A stretch of 64,000 bases of DNA from Caulobacter sp. BP25 (GCF_002737755.1 NZ_PEGH01000008.1:62001-126000), one strand, 5' to 3'. Shown: positions 50,723 to 60,064, counted from the first letter of the stretch. Numbers and translations are program-made. Notes: generated by a model not told the origin, from the letters alone.

Positions 50723-53062
50723 TCAGAACGGCCGCGCCGTCAGCGTCACGCCGACCGTGCGCGGGTCGCCCAGGATCGCGGTGTAGGGCGTGACGGCGGT
50801 CGCCGTGGTGAAGGCGATGGCGTAGCGCTTGTCGAAGAGGTTCTTGGCCCACAGCGTCACCGACCACCGGTCGTCCTGGCCGCGCAGGCCGATCCCGGCG
50901 TTGGTCAGGGCGTAGCCCTCCTGGCGGCCATAGGCTGACAGCGGATTCAGGTAGGTGCGGCTGCGCCAGGTCTCGTTGGCGTAGGCGAACAGCGAAAGGC
51001 CGCTGGCGATCGGCTGCTCCCAGCGGGCGCTGATATTGCCGGTCCAGTTGGGCGCGAACGGCATCTGCTTGCCCGACAGGTCCGCCGTGACCGGGGCGCC
51101 GGCATAGGTCAGCTCTGTCGGCGGCGGGGCGTTCTTGTACGAGACGTAGATCGACTCGCCCCAGGCGGTGGCGAACGACAGGTTCAGATGCCGAGTGACC
51201 TGGGCCGCGCCCTCGGCCTCGATCCCTTGCAGCCGCACCTTGCCGACATTGGCGAGGTAGGAGCGGGTCGTGGCGCCGTTCGGGTCGATATAGGGCGCCT
51301 GATAGCCGTCGATCGTGTTGCGATAGAGGTTGACGTTCAGCGTCGCACGGCCGCCGGCCAGGGTGGTCTTGAGGCCCAGCTCGTAGTCGGTCGATTTCTC
51401 GGGGTCGATGATGATCCGGTCGCCGGGCCGGGCGCCCAGATTGGCCGCGCCGGACTTCTCGCCATAGCTGACGCTGGCATAGGCCAGGACCGCGTCGCTG
51501 ATCCGATAGGACGGATTGATCAGCCAGGACAGCGAGCCGTCCTTGCGCCGGCCGCCTACGGTGAAGTCGGGGCCGGTGACGGCCGCGCGATAGACGGCCA
51601 AGGGCGCCAGGCGTCCGGTCAGGGCGACGCCGCCGAACGAGACGGCGGTGTTGGACGCCTCGCGATCCTCGTGGGTGTAGCGCAGGCCGGCGGCCAGGGC
51701 GGCGCGGTCGCTGACATGCCAGGTCCCGTGGCCGAAGATCGCCGCGCTGGTGGTGTCGGCCCGGCCGATCTGGTCGGCCTCGACCCCGTCCAGAACCGCG
51801 TCGGGCAGCAGCGGCGAGACGAAGAAGGCCGTGGCTTTCGACAGCAGGCGGACGCGGTAGTTGCTGCGCACCTCCTGTTTCAGCAGATAGATCCCGGTCT
51901 GCCAGTCCACCGCGCCGCCGGTTGGCGAGGCCAGGCGCAGCTCCTGAGAGTACTGATCGACATCGACGTCGTAGCCGCTGCGGAAGATCGGAAAGGGCGT
52001 GGAGTCGCTGTCGTTATTGGGGCGGAAATAGAACCGCCGCCAGGCGCTGATCGCGGTCAGGCCGTAGTCGCCCAGCTTGAACGTGGCGATGTTGGAGACG
52101 CCGTCAGTGCGCGAGACGGCGCGCGCCTGGGTGTCGAAATTGGCGTCTTCGACGTCATAGGACGAGGTGTAGCCAAAGCCGGCCGCCAGCTTGCGCGCCC
52201 AGCCGTTGCGGGGCGCTCCATTGGCGAAGGTCAGCGGGTCGGCCACTGCGGGCGTGTAGTTGTTGTACTCCTTGGTGTTGTAGTGCTCGACGATCAGGCG
52301 GTCGCTGAAGCTGGGGTTGGGATCGAACAAGAGCTGGCCGCGCACGGCCCAGCGACGGTTGTCCAGATACGACTTGCCGTCGGCCTTGTTGCGGATCCAG
52401 CCGCCGCCGGTGTCGCCGTAGAGGGTCAGGCGGCCGGCGACCTTGTCGGCCACGAGGGGCCCCGAGAGGTTGGCGCGCAGCTGATAGCGGTCGTGGTTGG
52501 CGGCCGTGCCGCTGACGAAGGCTTCGGGCGCGTAGGACGGCGCCTTGGTCGTGACCACCAGCGCGCCGACCGTGGTGTTCTTGCCCAGCAGCGTGCCCTG
52601 CGGGCCGCGCGCCAGCTCGACATGGTCCAGGTCGACGAAATCCAGCCACGAGAAGCCAGGATGGGTGAAGAAGACGCCGTCGACCATCAGGCCGACGCCG
52701 GCCTCCGAGCCATCGCTGTTGGCGTTGCCGCCCACGCCCCGCACGGTCAGGGTCGAGACCCGCGCGTTCTGTTGCAGGGCCCCGAAGTTGGCGATCTTGG
52801 CGGCGTAGTCGGCCACCCGGTCCAGGCGCTCGGTCTCGATGACCCGGCCCGACACGGCCGACACCGTGATCGGCGTGTCCTGCAGCTTCTCCTCGCGGCG
52901 GCGGGCGCTGATGATGATCTGGTCGACGGCGGTGTCCGTGACCTCGGTGGCGGGGGCGGAGGGCTCGGCCGCCTGGGCGGGGGCCGCCAGCAGCAGCAGG
53001 CCGCCCAGCGTGCTGGCGCCGGCCACCAGGACCCGTTTCCTAGACTCGCGCTTGGATGTCAT
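50723..53062 (-). CDS. TonB-dependent receptor
   Basis: A 779-residue outer-membrane receptor: signal peptide (RVLVAGASTLGGLLLLAAPA), a TonB-box-like TDTAVDQIIISARRREEKLQ, plug domain (TPITVSAVSGRVIE, VSTLTVRGVGGNANSDGSEA, VELARGPQGTLLGKNTTVGA) and a barrel ending GVTLTARPF. The plug resembles the CirA/FyuA-like receptors common in Caulobacter and sphingomonads, which import plant- or siderophore-derived compounds. The ligand is unknown. An inverted repeat CTATC-ATTGC-GATAG lies about 50 bp before the start. Confidence 0.93.
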   Translation of the reverse strand: MTSKRESRKRVLVAGASTLGGLLLLAAPAQAAEPSAPATEVTDTAVDQIIISARRREEKLQDTPITVSAVSGRVIETERLDRVADYAAKIANFGALQQNARVSTLTVRGVGGNANSDGSEAGVGLMVDGVFFTHPGFSWLDFVDLDHVELARGPQGTLLGKNTTVGALVVTTKAPSYAPEAFVSGTAANHDRYQLRANLSGPLVADKVAGRLTLYGDTGGGWIRNKADGKSYLDNRRWAVRGQLLFDPNPSFSDRLIVEHYNTKEYNNYTPAVADPLTFANGAPRNGWARKLAAGFGYTSSYDVEDANFDTQARAVSRTDGVSNIATFKLGDYGLTAISAWRRFYFRPNNDSDSTPFPIFRSGYDVDVDQYSQELRLASPTGGAVDWQTGIYLLKQEVRSNYRVRLLSKATAFFVSPLLPDAVLDGVEADQIGRADTTSAAIFGHGTWHVSDRAALAAGLRYTHEDREASNTAVSFGGVALTGRLAPLAVYRAAVTGPDFTVGGRRKDGSLSWLINPSYRISDAVLAYASVSYGEKSGAANLGARPGDRIIIDPEKSTDYELGLKTTLAGGRATLNVNLYRNTIDGYQAPYIDPNGATTRSYLANVGKVRLQGIEAEGAAQVTRHLNLSFATAWGESIYVSYKNAPPPTELTYAGAPVTADLSGKQMPFAPNWTGNISARWEQPIASGLSLFAYANETWRSRTYLNPLSAYGRQEGYALTNAGIGLRGQDDRWSVTLWAKNLFDKRYAIAFTTATAVTPYTAILGDPRTVGVTLTARPF

Positions 53063-53112
53063 CGACGCCCCCGGGAAGATGCTGGTGAACCGCGCCTCTT
53101 CCGATGATTAAT

Positions 53113-53127
53113 CTATCATTGCGATAG
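53113..53127. promoter_or_regulatory. Inverted repeat upstream of the second TonB receptor
   Basis: CTATC-ATTGC-GATAG in an AT-rich stretch about 50 bp upstream of the receptor start; the right size for a dimeric repressor. No regulator gene is adjacent. The rest of the 500-bp gap up to ompA (53128-53565) shows no gene; small ORFs there have poor composition. Confidence 0.4.
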
Positions 53128-53565
53128 GATTTGGGGCGCGGACGCGCAATCCAGTTCAGCTGAAACAGGGACGGATTTTCCTGATCGTGCGTGTTGGGCA
53201 ACTCTGGACTTTGCCGATATTGGCTCTTGAGGGCGCTTCCCTTGGGTGTCGCCGCCAAAGACCGATGGCAAATCGTCTGGGACCAGAAAAAGGTTCAAGG
53301 TTCCTGGCCGCCCTGCGCTCGCCTCGTGAGCGGACAATGGGCGCGGCAGATTTCCGCTGCAATCTCAGGCTCTTGCGGCACGGGCGCGCACGTCTTCGGC
53401 CATGCTAAGCGCGGCCGCATCGTGGCGCGGCGCCGCATGGGTTTCGGAGTTAGCCCCATTTTGTGGCTTCAGAGCAACACCTGAATCCGGTGCGAGCGCG
53501 TTTGTCGTCGTGGGTCCCGCTGAGCATGTCGGGACGACGACATTCGAAAAGTAGAGGGTACACCA

Positions 53566-54789
53566 ATGAAAATGCGGTTGCTGGTCGGCGTGGCGACGGT
53601 GGCGCTGGGCGCCGCGTCGGGCGCCCTGGCCCAAAGCGCTACGAGCGGTTGGTACGTCGGCGCAGACGTCGGCTATCACGAGCCGAAGGACGTCAAGGCC
53701 ACGTCCTCCAACAATTATCAATGGAACTTCGGCGGCGATCATGACTGGGCCGGCTTTGGCCGCCTGGGCTACAAGTTCACGCCGAACTGGCGCGTGGAAG
53801 CCGAGTACGGCTACCGCCCCAGCGACATCAAGAGCGTCCGCGGGGCGGGCTTGGCCGGCTCGACGACGGGCCAGCCGGTCGGCCTCTGCACCGCCGGCGT
53901 GGGCCGCAGCCCGAGCGCGCCAGATTGCGGTGAGCCGGACGGCAAGTTCAAGGCCTCGACCCTGATGGCCAATGTCATCTTCGACATGGCGCCCAATTCG
54001 GGCCTGAACCCGTTCGTCGGCGTCGGCGCGGGTACGGCCTGGGTCCACAACAAGGTCTATGGCCAGCTGTCGGGCGTTCCGGCCGGCGGCGCTCGCTTCC
54101 AGAACACCAGCTTCGATGACGTCGATCAGGCTTTCGCCCTGCAGGGCATTGTCGGTCTGGGCTGGAACTTCGCACAGAACTGGTCGATGGACCTGACCGG
54201 TCGCTACCTGCGCACCAGCAAGCTGGACTGGGGTTCGGTAACGCAGAACGCCAGCACGAACGTTGGCGCTATCACTGACGTCGGCACGTTTACGGGCCGC
54301 TACAAGGACACCTCGGTGACCCTGGGCCTGCGCTACACCTTCGGCGCTCCGCCGCCGCCGCCCCCGCCGCCCCCGCCTCCGCCTCCGCCGCCTCCGCCGC
54401 CTCCGGAAGCGCCCCCGCCGCCTCCGCCCCCGCCGCCGGTCGCCCCGGCCTACGAGTCGCGTGAGTTCGTGGTCTACTTCCCGTTCGATCAGTACGTGCT
54501 GACCCCGGAAGCCCAGGCGGTGGTCCAACAGGCCGCCGACTACGCCAAGGGCGGCGGCGCGACCAAGATCGTCGTGACGGGTCACACCGACACCTCGGGC
54601 TCGGACACCTATAACCGCAGGCTGTCGGAGCGCCGCGCCAAGGCCGTTGCCGATGGTCTGGTGGGCATGGGCGTCAACGCCACGGCCCTGGCCGTCGACT
54701 GGAAGGGCGAAAGCGCTCCGGCCGTCGCCACCGGCGATGGCGTCAAGGAGCCGCTGAACCGCCGCTCTTCGGTGTCGATCAACTTCTAA
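53566..54789 (+). CDS. OmpA-family outer-membrane protein with polyproline linker
   Basis: A 407-residue protein: signal peptide (MKMRLLVGVATVALGAASGA), an eight-strand beta-barrel (WYVGADVGYHEPKDVK ... VTLGLRYTFG, about 25-262), a proline-rich linker of about 30 residues broken by EA, and a C-terminal OmpA peptidoglycan-binding domain (FVVYFPFDQYVLTPEAQAVV, GHTDTSGSDTYNRRLSERRA, NRRSSVSINF). It anchors the outer membrane to the cell wall. GAGGGT precedes ATG 53566. A terminator follows at 54813-54846. Confidence 0.93.
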   Translation: MKMRLLVGVATVALGAASGALAQSATSGWYVGADVGYHEPKDVKATSSNNYQWNFGGDHDWAGFGRLGYKFTPNWRVEAEYGYRPSDIKSVRGAGLAGSTTGQPVGLCTAGVGRSPSAPDCGEPDGKFKASTLMANVIFDMAPNSGLNPFVGVGAGTAWVHNKVYGQLSGVPAGGARFQNTSFDDVDQAFALQGIVGLGWNFAQNWSMDLTGRYLRTSKLDWGSVTQNASTNVGAITDVGTFTGRYKDTSVTLGLRYTFGAPPPPPPPPPPPPPPPPPPPEAPPPPPPPPPVAPAYESREFVVYFPFDQYVLTPEAQAVVQQAADYAKGGGATKIVVTGHTDTSGSDTYNRRLSERRAKAVADGLVGMGVNATALAVDWKGESAPAVATGDGVKEPLNRRSSVSINF

Positions 54790-54812
54790 GAGGTTTTCCG
54801 CCTGGAGAACCG

Positions 54813-54846
54813 GGAGGGCTGGCCGCAAGGTCAGCCCTCTTCTTTT
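54813..54846 (+). terminator. Terminator of the ompA-like gene
   Basis: GAGGGCTG-CC pairs with GG-CAGCCCTC around GCAA, then TTCTTTT. Confidence 0.85.
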
Positions 54847-54890
54847 GTGCAAAAGGCGCGGAGCGCAAGCGCTCAACACTCATCCATAGC

Positions 54891-55020
54891 CCGATCTCCC
54901 CGGCGAATGCCGGGGCCCAGGTTCAGCCTGAGCGATTTGGGATGATCCGAGATGCGCCCTCTCAAGCCGTCGTGCGCTAGCGGGTTCGATCTGGGCCCCG
55001 GCATTCGCCGGGGATGTCGG
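54891..55020. repeat. 130-bp inverted repeat element, copy 1
   Basis: Left arm CCGATCTCCCCGGCGAATGC continues to GGGGCCCAGGTTC; right arm GATCTGGGCCCCGGCATTCG continues to CCGGGGATGTCGG. The arms are near-complementary over about 33 bases. Same length and layout as 56992-57121. Confidence 0.8.
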
Positions 55021-55035
55021 AATGGAGGAAACGAA

Positions 55036-55067
55036 AGGACGCTCCCGATGGGGGTCGGGAGCGTCCT
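55036..55067 (-). terminator. Terminator of mnmC
   Basis: AGGACGCTCCCGA pairs perfectly with TCGGGAGCGTCCT; on the minus strand TTTCGTTT follows. It lies about 80 bases after the mnmC stop. Confidence 0.8.
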
Positions 55068-55146
55068 GCACGGCGGACCTATAGAGGGCGGAGGCCGCCG
55101 CGACGTGGCCGGTATGGAGAACGCCGGCCTCGTATCTCGTTTCGAA

Positions 55147-56928
55147 CTATACGTGGGCGGCTTTCGCGGGCGAGTCGAAACGGGCCGGATTCACCAGGTG
55201 CGACAATTGGCGCGGCAGGGGCGAGGGAACGCCCAGCAGGCCGGCGATGACGTGCTCGGCCAGCAGTGGCGCCAGGCACAGCCCGCGCGAGCCCAGACCC
55301 GTCAGTAGCCCAAGACCGTCCGCCCGCGCGCCGGCGATAGGCAAGTGATCGGGCACGGTGGCGCGCAGGGCCGCGCGGCCCTCGAACGCCAGGCCCTCCA
55401 GCCGCTGGGCCAGGCGCGGCAGGCCCTTGGCCAGGGTGGCGAGGTTGCGGGCGTGGTCCTCTTCGCGCACGTCGGTCGCCGTCTCGTCGCGGTCGTGGGT
55501 GGCGCCAAACAGCACGCCGTCTCGGGTCGGGATCGCATAGCCGCCGAAGGCCGCCGGCGAGGGCGTCGTGACGCCGCTGGCCCAGCTGGCCTGGCCGCGC
55601 ACCGGTCGCAGAGGCAGGGCCGGATCGAGGGCTACGCTCGCCGCGCCGCCGGCCAGGATCACCGCGTCGGCCCGCACGATCAGGCCCCCGCCCGCGTCCA
55701 GCAGCCGCCAGCCGTCGCCGTCGCGCTCCAGGCGGGCGACGCGGACGGACAGGGTCTGGCCGATCCAGGCGGCGCGGATCGTCGGCGGCTCCACGACCTG
55801 GGCCGAGGCCATGGAGAGGGCCGGAGCCGCCTCGCCAAGCTGGGTTTCCGTCTCTTCGGGATCTAGCGGCCTCATGGTCGCGGGCTCGAAGATGTCCTGA
55901 ACGGCGACGGCGGCGAAGCGGGCCGGATCGCGCTCGGCGCTGGCCAGTTGCAGCACCCCGCTGGCGACGACGCCGCCGGGCGTCTGGGCGTAGAGTCGCG
56001 TGGCCCGCGCCAGGGCCTGGGCGTACAGCGCCGCGCGGGGCCCGCCGCCGGCGTCGAGGGCCGGCGTGACCAGGCCCGTGGGATTGCCCGAGGCAGCGAC
56101 GCCGTCGGGGTCGTCGATCACGGTGGCGGACAGGCCCTCGACCCGGGCCGCGCGGGCCAGGGCCGCGCCGGCGATCCCCCCGCCGATGATCGCCAGGCTT
56201 TGGGGACGCGGAGGGACAGCGCGCTCGCCGGAAAGCCAGGCCTCCAGCCGCTCGCGCTTGCGGCCAAAGCCGGGGCGCTTGGCGATCTCGAAGCCCGCCG
56301 CCTGCAGGCCGCGCCGCACCGCGCCGGCCACGGTGAAGGTCGCCGCGCGGGCGCCTGGGGCCGAGCGGGCGGCGACGGCGGCCAAGACCTCCTCGCGCCA
56401 CATGGCCGGGTTCAGGGCGGGCGAGAAGCCGTCCAGGAACCAGGCGTTGGCGGCGCCGTCCCAGGCCTCCAGCGCCTCGACCACGTCCATGACGGCCAGA
56501 TCCAGCACCGCGTCGAAGCCGGGCAGGTCGACCCGGTGGAAGCCGCGCGCCCGGCCCGGCCACGCGTCCAGCAGGACCTGCGCCGCCTCGCCCAGTTCCG
56601 GCCAGTGGGCGAGGATGCGGGCGGCCTCGTCGCGGTCCAGCGGATGGGCCTCGATCGAGAAGATCCGCAATCGAGCGCCAGGCGGCCTCTCGCGCCGCCA
56701 CAGGTCCAGCAGCGCGGCGATGTTCAGCCCCGAGCCGAAGCCCAGCTCTCCGACCACGAAATCCTGGCGGCCCGAAAACCGCTCTGGCAGGCCGCAGCCT
56801 TGCAGGAACACCGCCCGCGTCTCGGCCAGGCCATCGACGCTGGAGAAATAGACGTCGCCGTACAGGCTGGACTGCGGCAGGCCGTCCTCGCGCCAGACGA
56901 GCGGACTGGAAGGGGCGGTGGGATCCAT
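55147..56928 (-). CDS. mnmC: Bifunctional tRNA mnm5s2U methyltransferase/oxidoreductase MnmC
   Basis: A 593-residue two-domain enzyme for the last steps of mnm5(s2)U34 in tRNA. The N-terminal methyltransferase has VVGELGFGSGLNIAALL and WFLDGFSPALNPAMW; the C-terminal FAD oxidoreductase has LAIIGGGIAGAALARAARVE, VTPALDAGGG and GLLTGLGSRGLCLAPLLAEH. The normal MnmC order (methyltransferase first) is kept. ATG 56928 (MDPTAPSSPLVWREDGLPQS) is used. It lies between two 130-bp repeats. Confidence 0.92.
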   Translation of the reverse strand: MDPTAPSSPLVWREDGLPQSSLYGDVYFSSVDGLAETRAVFLQGCGLPERFSGRQDFVVGELGFGSGLNIAALLDLWRRERPPGARLRIFSIEAHPLDRDEAARILAHWPELGEAAQVLLDAWPGRARGFHRVDLPGFDAVLDLAVMDVVEALEAWDGAANAWFLDGFSPALNPAMWREEVLAAVAARSAPGARAATFTVAGAVRRGLQAAGFEIAKRPGFGRKRERLEAWLSGERAVPPRPQSLAIIGGGIAGAALARAARVEGLSATVIDDPDGVAASGNPTGLVTPALDAGGGPRAALYAQALARATRLYAQTPGGVVASGVLQLASAERDPARFAAVAVQDIFEPATMRPLDPEETETQLGEAAPALSMASAQVVEPPTIRAAWIGQTLSVRVARLERDGDGWRLLDAGGGLIVRADAVILAGGAASVALDPALPLRPVRGQASWASGVTTPSPAAFGGYAIPTRDGVLFGATHDRDETATDVREEDHARNLATLAKGLPRLAQRLEGLAFEGRAALRATVPDHLPIAGARADGLGLLTGLGSRGLCLAPLLAEHVIAGLLGVPSPLPRQLSHLVNPARFDSPAKAAHV

Positions 56929-56991
56929 GCGGTTGCTAGAGCGCCGAGGCGGGGCGGGCGTCAAGGCTGCTCATAAATCTCCCCCAACAAC

Positions 56992-57121
56992 CCGACCTCC
57001 CCGGCGAATGCCGGGGTCCAGATTCATCCCGAGCATCAGACGTGAAAGCGCCCTCCGCCGTGGATCGACGAAGGGCGCTCGTGGGTTCGATCTGGGCCCC
57101 GGCATTCGCCGGGGAGATCGG
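56992..57121. repeat. 130-bp inverted repeat element, copy 2
   Basis: CCGACCTCCCCGGCGAATGC... and ...CCCCGGCATTCGCCGGGGAG form the arms; a central hairpin AGCGCCCT/AGGGCGCT lies at about 57047-57078. Identical in length to 54891-55020. Confidence 0.8.
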
Positions 57122-57130
57122 AGATTAGTT

Positions 57131-57460
57131 CTAGTGCGCGGCCTTCTTCTCGGCCGGCTTGGCGTCGGCGGCGGCCGTGGCCGAGGCTTCGGCCGGAGCG
57201 GTGGTCGAGGTAGCGCCGGTGGCGGCGGCGTCGGCCGGATCGACCGGGGCGTTGGCGGCGGCGGCGGCTTCTTTGTTGGCGTCGGCGGCGGCCTGGTCCT
57301 GGGCCGAGGCGGCCTCGGTCACGGTGCTGGCGTCGGCGGCGGCGGCCTCGGCGGCGGCGCTCTCGTCCCCGCCTTCTTCCTTGTTGCCGCAAGCGGCCAG
57401 CGACAGGGCCGACACGGCCACGCCGGCGATGATGAGCTTACGGAGCATGGTGGTGCGCAT
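57131..57460 (-). CDS. Small alanine-rich lipoprotein
   Basis: A 109-residue protein: MRTTMLRKLIIAGVAVSALS then lipobox LAAC (C24), an acidic segment NKEEGGDESAA, and a low-complexity Ala/Asp/Thr/Pro region to the end (PAEKKAAH). It is probably attached to a membrane and extended. No family is recognised. The start ATG 57460 is chosen because the open frame upstream gives an unlikely basic N-terminus. Confidence 0.65.
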   Translation of the reverse strand: MRTTMLRKLIIAGVAVSALSLAACGNKEEGGDESAAAEAAAADASTVTEAASAQDQAAADANKEAAAAANAPVDPADAAATGATSTTAPAEASATAAADAKPAEKKAAH

Positions 57461-57559
57461 GAGGTTTCCCTTCCGAGTGAGCGCGTCTCTTCGACGTCTT
57501 CCTGGAAGGCATAACGCGTTCAGGGCTCTGCGCAAACGCGCGAGCCCGAACGTGTCGCA

Positions 57560-58426
57560 TTATTCATTCGGGATCTGCTGCAGCGCCTCTTCCAGCTCGG
57601 CGAAGCTGGGCTGCGAGGCGCTGGGGACGTTGCCGCGGCCGATCTCGACCGAGATCTGGGCGGCGTTGCCGTGCAGGTGGGCGACCAGGACGGCCTGGAT
57701 GATCTTGTAGAAGGCGTGGTCCTCGTCCAGCACCGCGGCCAGGCGCGTGGCCATCGGGCCGACCAGGCCATAGGCCATGAACACGCCCATGAACGTACCG
57801 ACCAGAGCGCCGCCGATCATCGTGCCCAGCACGGCCGGCGGCTCGGTGATCGAGCCCATGGTCTTGATGACGCCCAGCACGGCGGCGACGATGCCCAGGG
57901 CGGGCAGGCCGTCCGAGAGCTGCGTCAGGGCGTGGGCGGCGGCGTGCGCCTCGTGGTGGTGCTTCTCGAGCTGCTTCTCCATCGCGTCCTCGACCTGGTG
58001 GGGATCCTCCAGGTTCATGGTCATCATCCGCAGGGTGTCGCAGATGAAGTCGACGGCGAAGTGGTCGTGGGTGATCTTCGGGTAGCGCTCGAAGATCTTG
58101 CTCTCGTGCGGCTTTTCGATGTGGGCTTCCAGGGCGATGACGCCCTTGGACTTCATCGTCTTGGTCAGCAGGAACAGCAGGGACAGCAGGTCGCGATAGT
58201 CCTGCGCCTTCCATTTGGGACCGGCGAAGATCTTGCCGAACCCGCTGAGGGTAGCCTTGATCACGGTCATCGAGTTGGAAATCAGGAACGCGGCGACGCC
58301 GGCCCCGCCGATGGCCATCAGTTCGTGTGGCGCGGCGTGAATGATCACGTCCATCTTGCCGCCCGAGATGATGTACGAGCCAAACACCAGGGCGAAGAGC
58401 AATACGATGCCGATGATCTGGAACAT
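57560..58426 (-). CDS. motA: Flagellar motor stator protein MotA
   Basis: A 288-residue inner-membrane stator subunit with four helices: MFQIIGIVLLFALVFGSYII, PHELMAIGGAGVAAFLISNS, ALGIVAAVLGVIKTMGSITE, LGTMIGGALVGTFMGVFMAY. The cytoplasmic loop holds the charged residues that contact FliG (about RDLLSLLFLLTKTMKSKG through FAVDFICDTLRMMTM). With MotB it conducts protons to turn the flagellum. motB is absent here, as in Caulobacter, where I recall motA and motB as unlinked. Confidence 0.95.
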   Translation of the reverse strand: MFQIIGIVLLFALVFGSYIISGGKMDVIIHAAPHELMAIGGAGVAAFLISNSMTVIKATLSGFGKIFAGPKWKAQDYRDLLSLLFLLTKTMKSKGVIALEAHIEKPHESKIFERYPKITHDHFAVDFICDTLRMMTMNLEDPHQVEDAMEKQLEKHHHEAHAAAHALTQLSDGLPALGIVAAVLGVIKTMGSITEPPAVLGTMIGGALVGTFMGVFMAYGLVGPMATRLAAVLDEDHAFYKIIQAVLVAHLHGNAAQISVEIGRGNVPSASQPSFAELEEALQQIPNE

Positions 58427-58564
58427 GGTGCGCAGCCGACCCCGAGTTTGAGCGCGCATCATCGGAGTTAATGCTTAATCCAAGGTTCTCGCCGCGACGA
58501 TTAAGGGCGGCGCGGCCCCGCGACACGTTGCGCGGGCGCACAGGCGGGTCTAACGATCGTTTTG

Positions 58565-59878
58565 ATGACTGGGGAGACATCAGAAGTCCGGACCAACCGT
58601 GGCGCGTTCGCCATCCTCTTCGGCGTGTCGGTGGCGACCGCCCTGGGGAACACCGGCATGCTGTCGGTGCTGCCCGCCATCGGCCGGCAGATCGGCATCC
58701 CCGACGCCATGGTCGCGGCCATCTTCTCCCTGTCGGCGGTGCTGTGGGCCGTGACGTCGCCGTTCTGGGCGCGCCAGTCCGACCTGCGCGGCCGCAAGCC
58801 GCTGATCATGCTGGGCTTGGCCGGCTTCTGCGTCTCGATGACGCTGTGCGCGATCGTGGTGTCAGCGGGCTTGCATCACCTGGCCCCGCCGATGGTGATC
58901 TTCGTGCTGTTCCTGCTGTGCCGAGCGCTGTTCGGCGGCGTGGGCTCGGCCGCCAATCCGGCCACCCAGGCCTATATGGCCGATCGCACCAGCCGCGAGG
59001 AGCGCACCCAGTCCATGGCGACGCTGGCGGGCGCCTTTGGCCTGGGCACGGTGGTCGGGCCGCTGCTGGCGCCGCTGTTCGTGCTGCCGGGCGTGGGCCT
59101 GGCCGGGCCGATGTTCGCCTTCGCCCTGATCGCCGCGATCATGCTGGTGGTCGTGCATCGCGGCCTGCCTGAGACCTTTAAGCCAGGGCGGGGCGACACC
59201 CCGCCGCGCCGCCGCGCCGCCCTGCCCTGGCGGGGCGAGGGGGCGGCGCTATGGCGCGATCCGCGCCTGAAGCCCTTCCTGATCTACGGCTTCCTGGTGG
59301 CCGCCTGCCAGACGGCCCAGACCCAGACCCTGGGCTTTCTGATTATCGACAAGCTGGGCCTGCCGCCGGTCAAGGCGCAGAGCTTCATCACCCTGGCCAT
59401 GGCGGCCGGGGCGGTGGCGGGGCTCCTGGCCCAGTGGGGCCTTATCCGCATGTTCCGCATGGGCCCGCGCGAGCTGCTGCGCTGGGGCGCGGCGGCGGCG
59501 GTGCTTGGCAATGTGGTGGTGGCGCTGGCGCCCGACTATGCGGGAGTGGCCATCGGCTATGCGATCGCCTGCCTGGGCTACGGTTTCGCCCGGCCGGGGT
59601 TCACGGCGGGCGCCTCTTTGTCGGTGTCCGCCAAGGAGCAGGCCGGGGCCGCCGGCGCCATCGCGGCGATCAACGGCCTGAACGTCGTCGTCGCGCCGCT
59701 GTTCGTGCTGCTCTACGAGCAGATCGGCTGGGCGCCCTTCGCGTTGAACGCCCTGATCCTGGCCGCCATGCTGGCCTACGCCGTGCGCCAGACGGTGCTG
59801 CGTTCGGTCAGCCAGGCGTCTCCGGAACGGGAGGCGACGATCGCGGGGCTGGAGCGGTCGGACGAGGGCGGGGTTTGA
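58565..59878 (+). CDS. MFS transporter
   Basis: A 437-residue major facilitator with 12 helices. The loop-2 motif is WARQSDLRGRKPLIMLGLAG (motif A, D-R-x-GRK), and FLLCRALFGGVGSAANPATQ follows. It resembles TetA/Bcr-type drug:H+ antiporters. ATG 58565 is used, and the TTG one codon earlier is ignored. It is divergent from motA and ends before a 168-bp palindromic element. Substrate unknown. Confidence 0.85.
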   Translation: MTGETSEVRTNRGAFAILFGVSVATALGNTGMLSVLPAIGRQIGIPDAMVAAIFSLSAVLWAVTSPFWARQSDLRGRKPLIMLGLAGFCVSMTLCAIVVSAGLHHLAPPMVIFVLFLLCRALFGGVGSAANPATQAYMADRTSREERTQSMATLAGAFGLGTVVGPLLAPLFVLPGVGLAGPMFAFALIAAIMLVVVHRGLPETFKPGRGDTPPRRRAALPWRGEGAALWRDPRLKPFLIYGFLVAACQTAQTQTLGFLIIDKLGLPPVKAQSFITLAMAAGAVAGLLAQWGLIRMFRMGPRELLRWGAAAAVLGNVVVALAPDYAGVAIGYAIACLGYGFARPGFTAGASLSVSAKEQAGAAGAIAAINGLNVVVAPLFVLLYEQIGWAPFALNALILAAMLAYAVRQTVLRSVSQASPEREATIAGLERSDEGGV

Positions 59879-59896
59879 GGCGGAGCCGAGCAACAC

Positions 59897-60064
59897 CCGT
59901 CATTCCCGCCCCACGGGACCGGCTTCGCCGGCCCGAGGGCAAGCCAAGTGGCGGGAACCTCTGGTTCAGCTGATACGTGAGACGCAAGCGGACTGCATAG
60001 CAGTCCGCCCCACCCGCACCTGCGGCGTATAGAGGGGTTCCCGCCACAAGGGCGGGAATGACGG
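59897..60064. repeat. 168-bp nested palindrome (multi-stem element)
   Basis: Outer arms CCGTCATTCCCGCC/GGCGGGAATGACGG (59897-59910, 60051-60064), second arms GTGGCGGGAACC/GGTTCCCGCCAC, a central perfect hairpin GCGGACTGC-ATA-GCAGTCCGC (59988-60008), and a small CCGGC-TTC-GCCGG stem. It can fold as one branched structure. Confidence 0.8.

Noticed and set aside
53191..53484. 97-codon + strand ORF upstream of ompA
   Set aside because: Composition is unlike a protein and it lies in a promoter region; no start signal.
54352..54440. CCG-rich microsatellite in the ompA-like gene as a frameshift site
   Set aside because: It encodes an in-frame polyproline linker common in OmpA-like proteins of this group; the reading frame is intact.
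58460..58500. CtrA binding site upstream of motA (TTAATGCTTAA)
   Set aside because: The half-site spacing is three bases, not the seven of the TTAA-N7-TTAA consensus.
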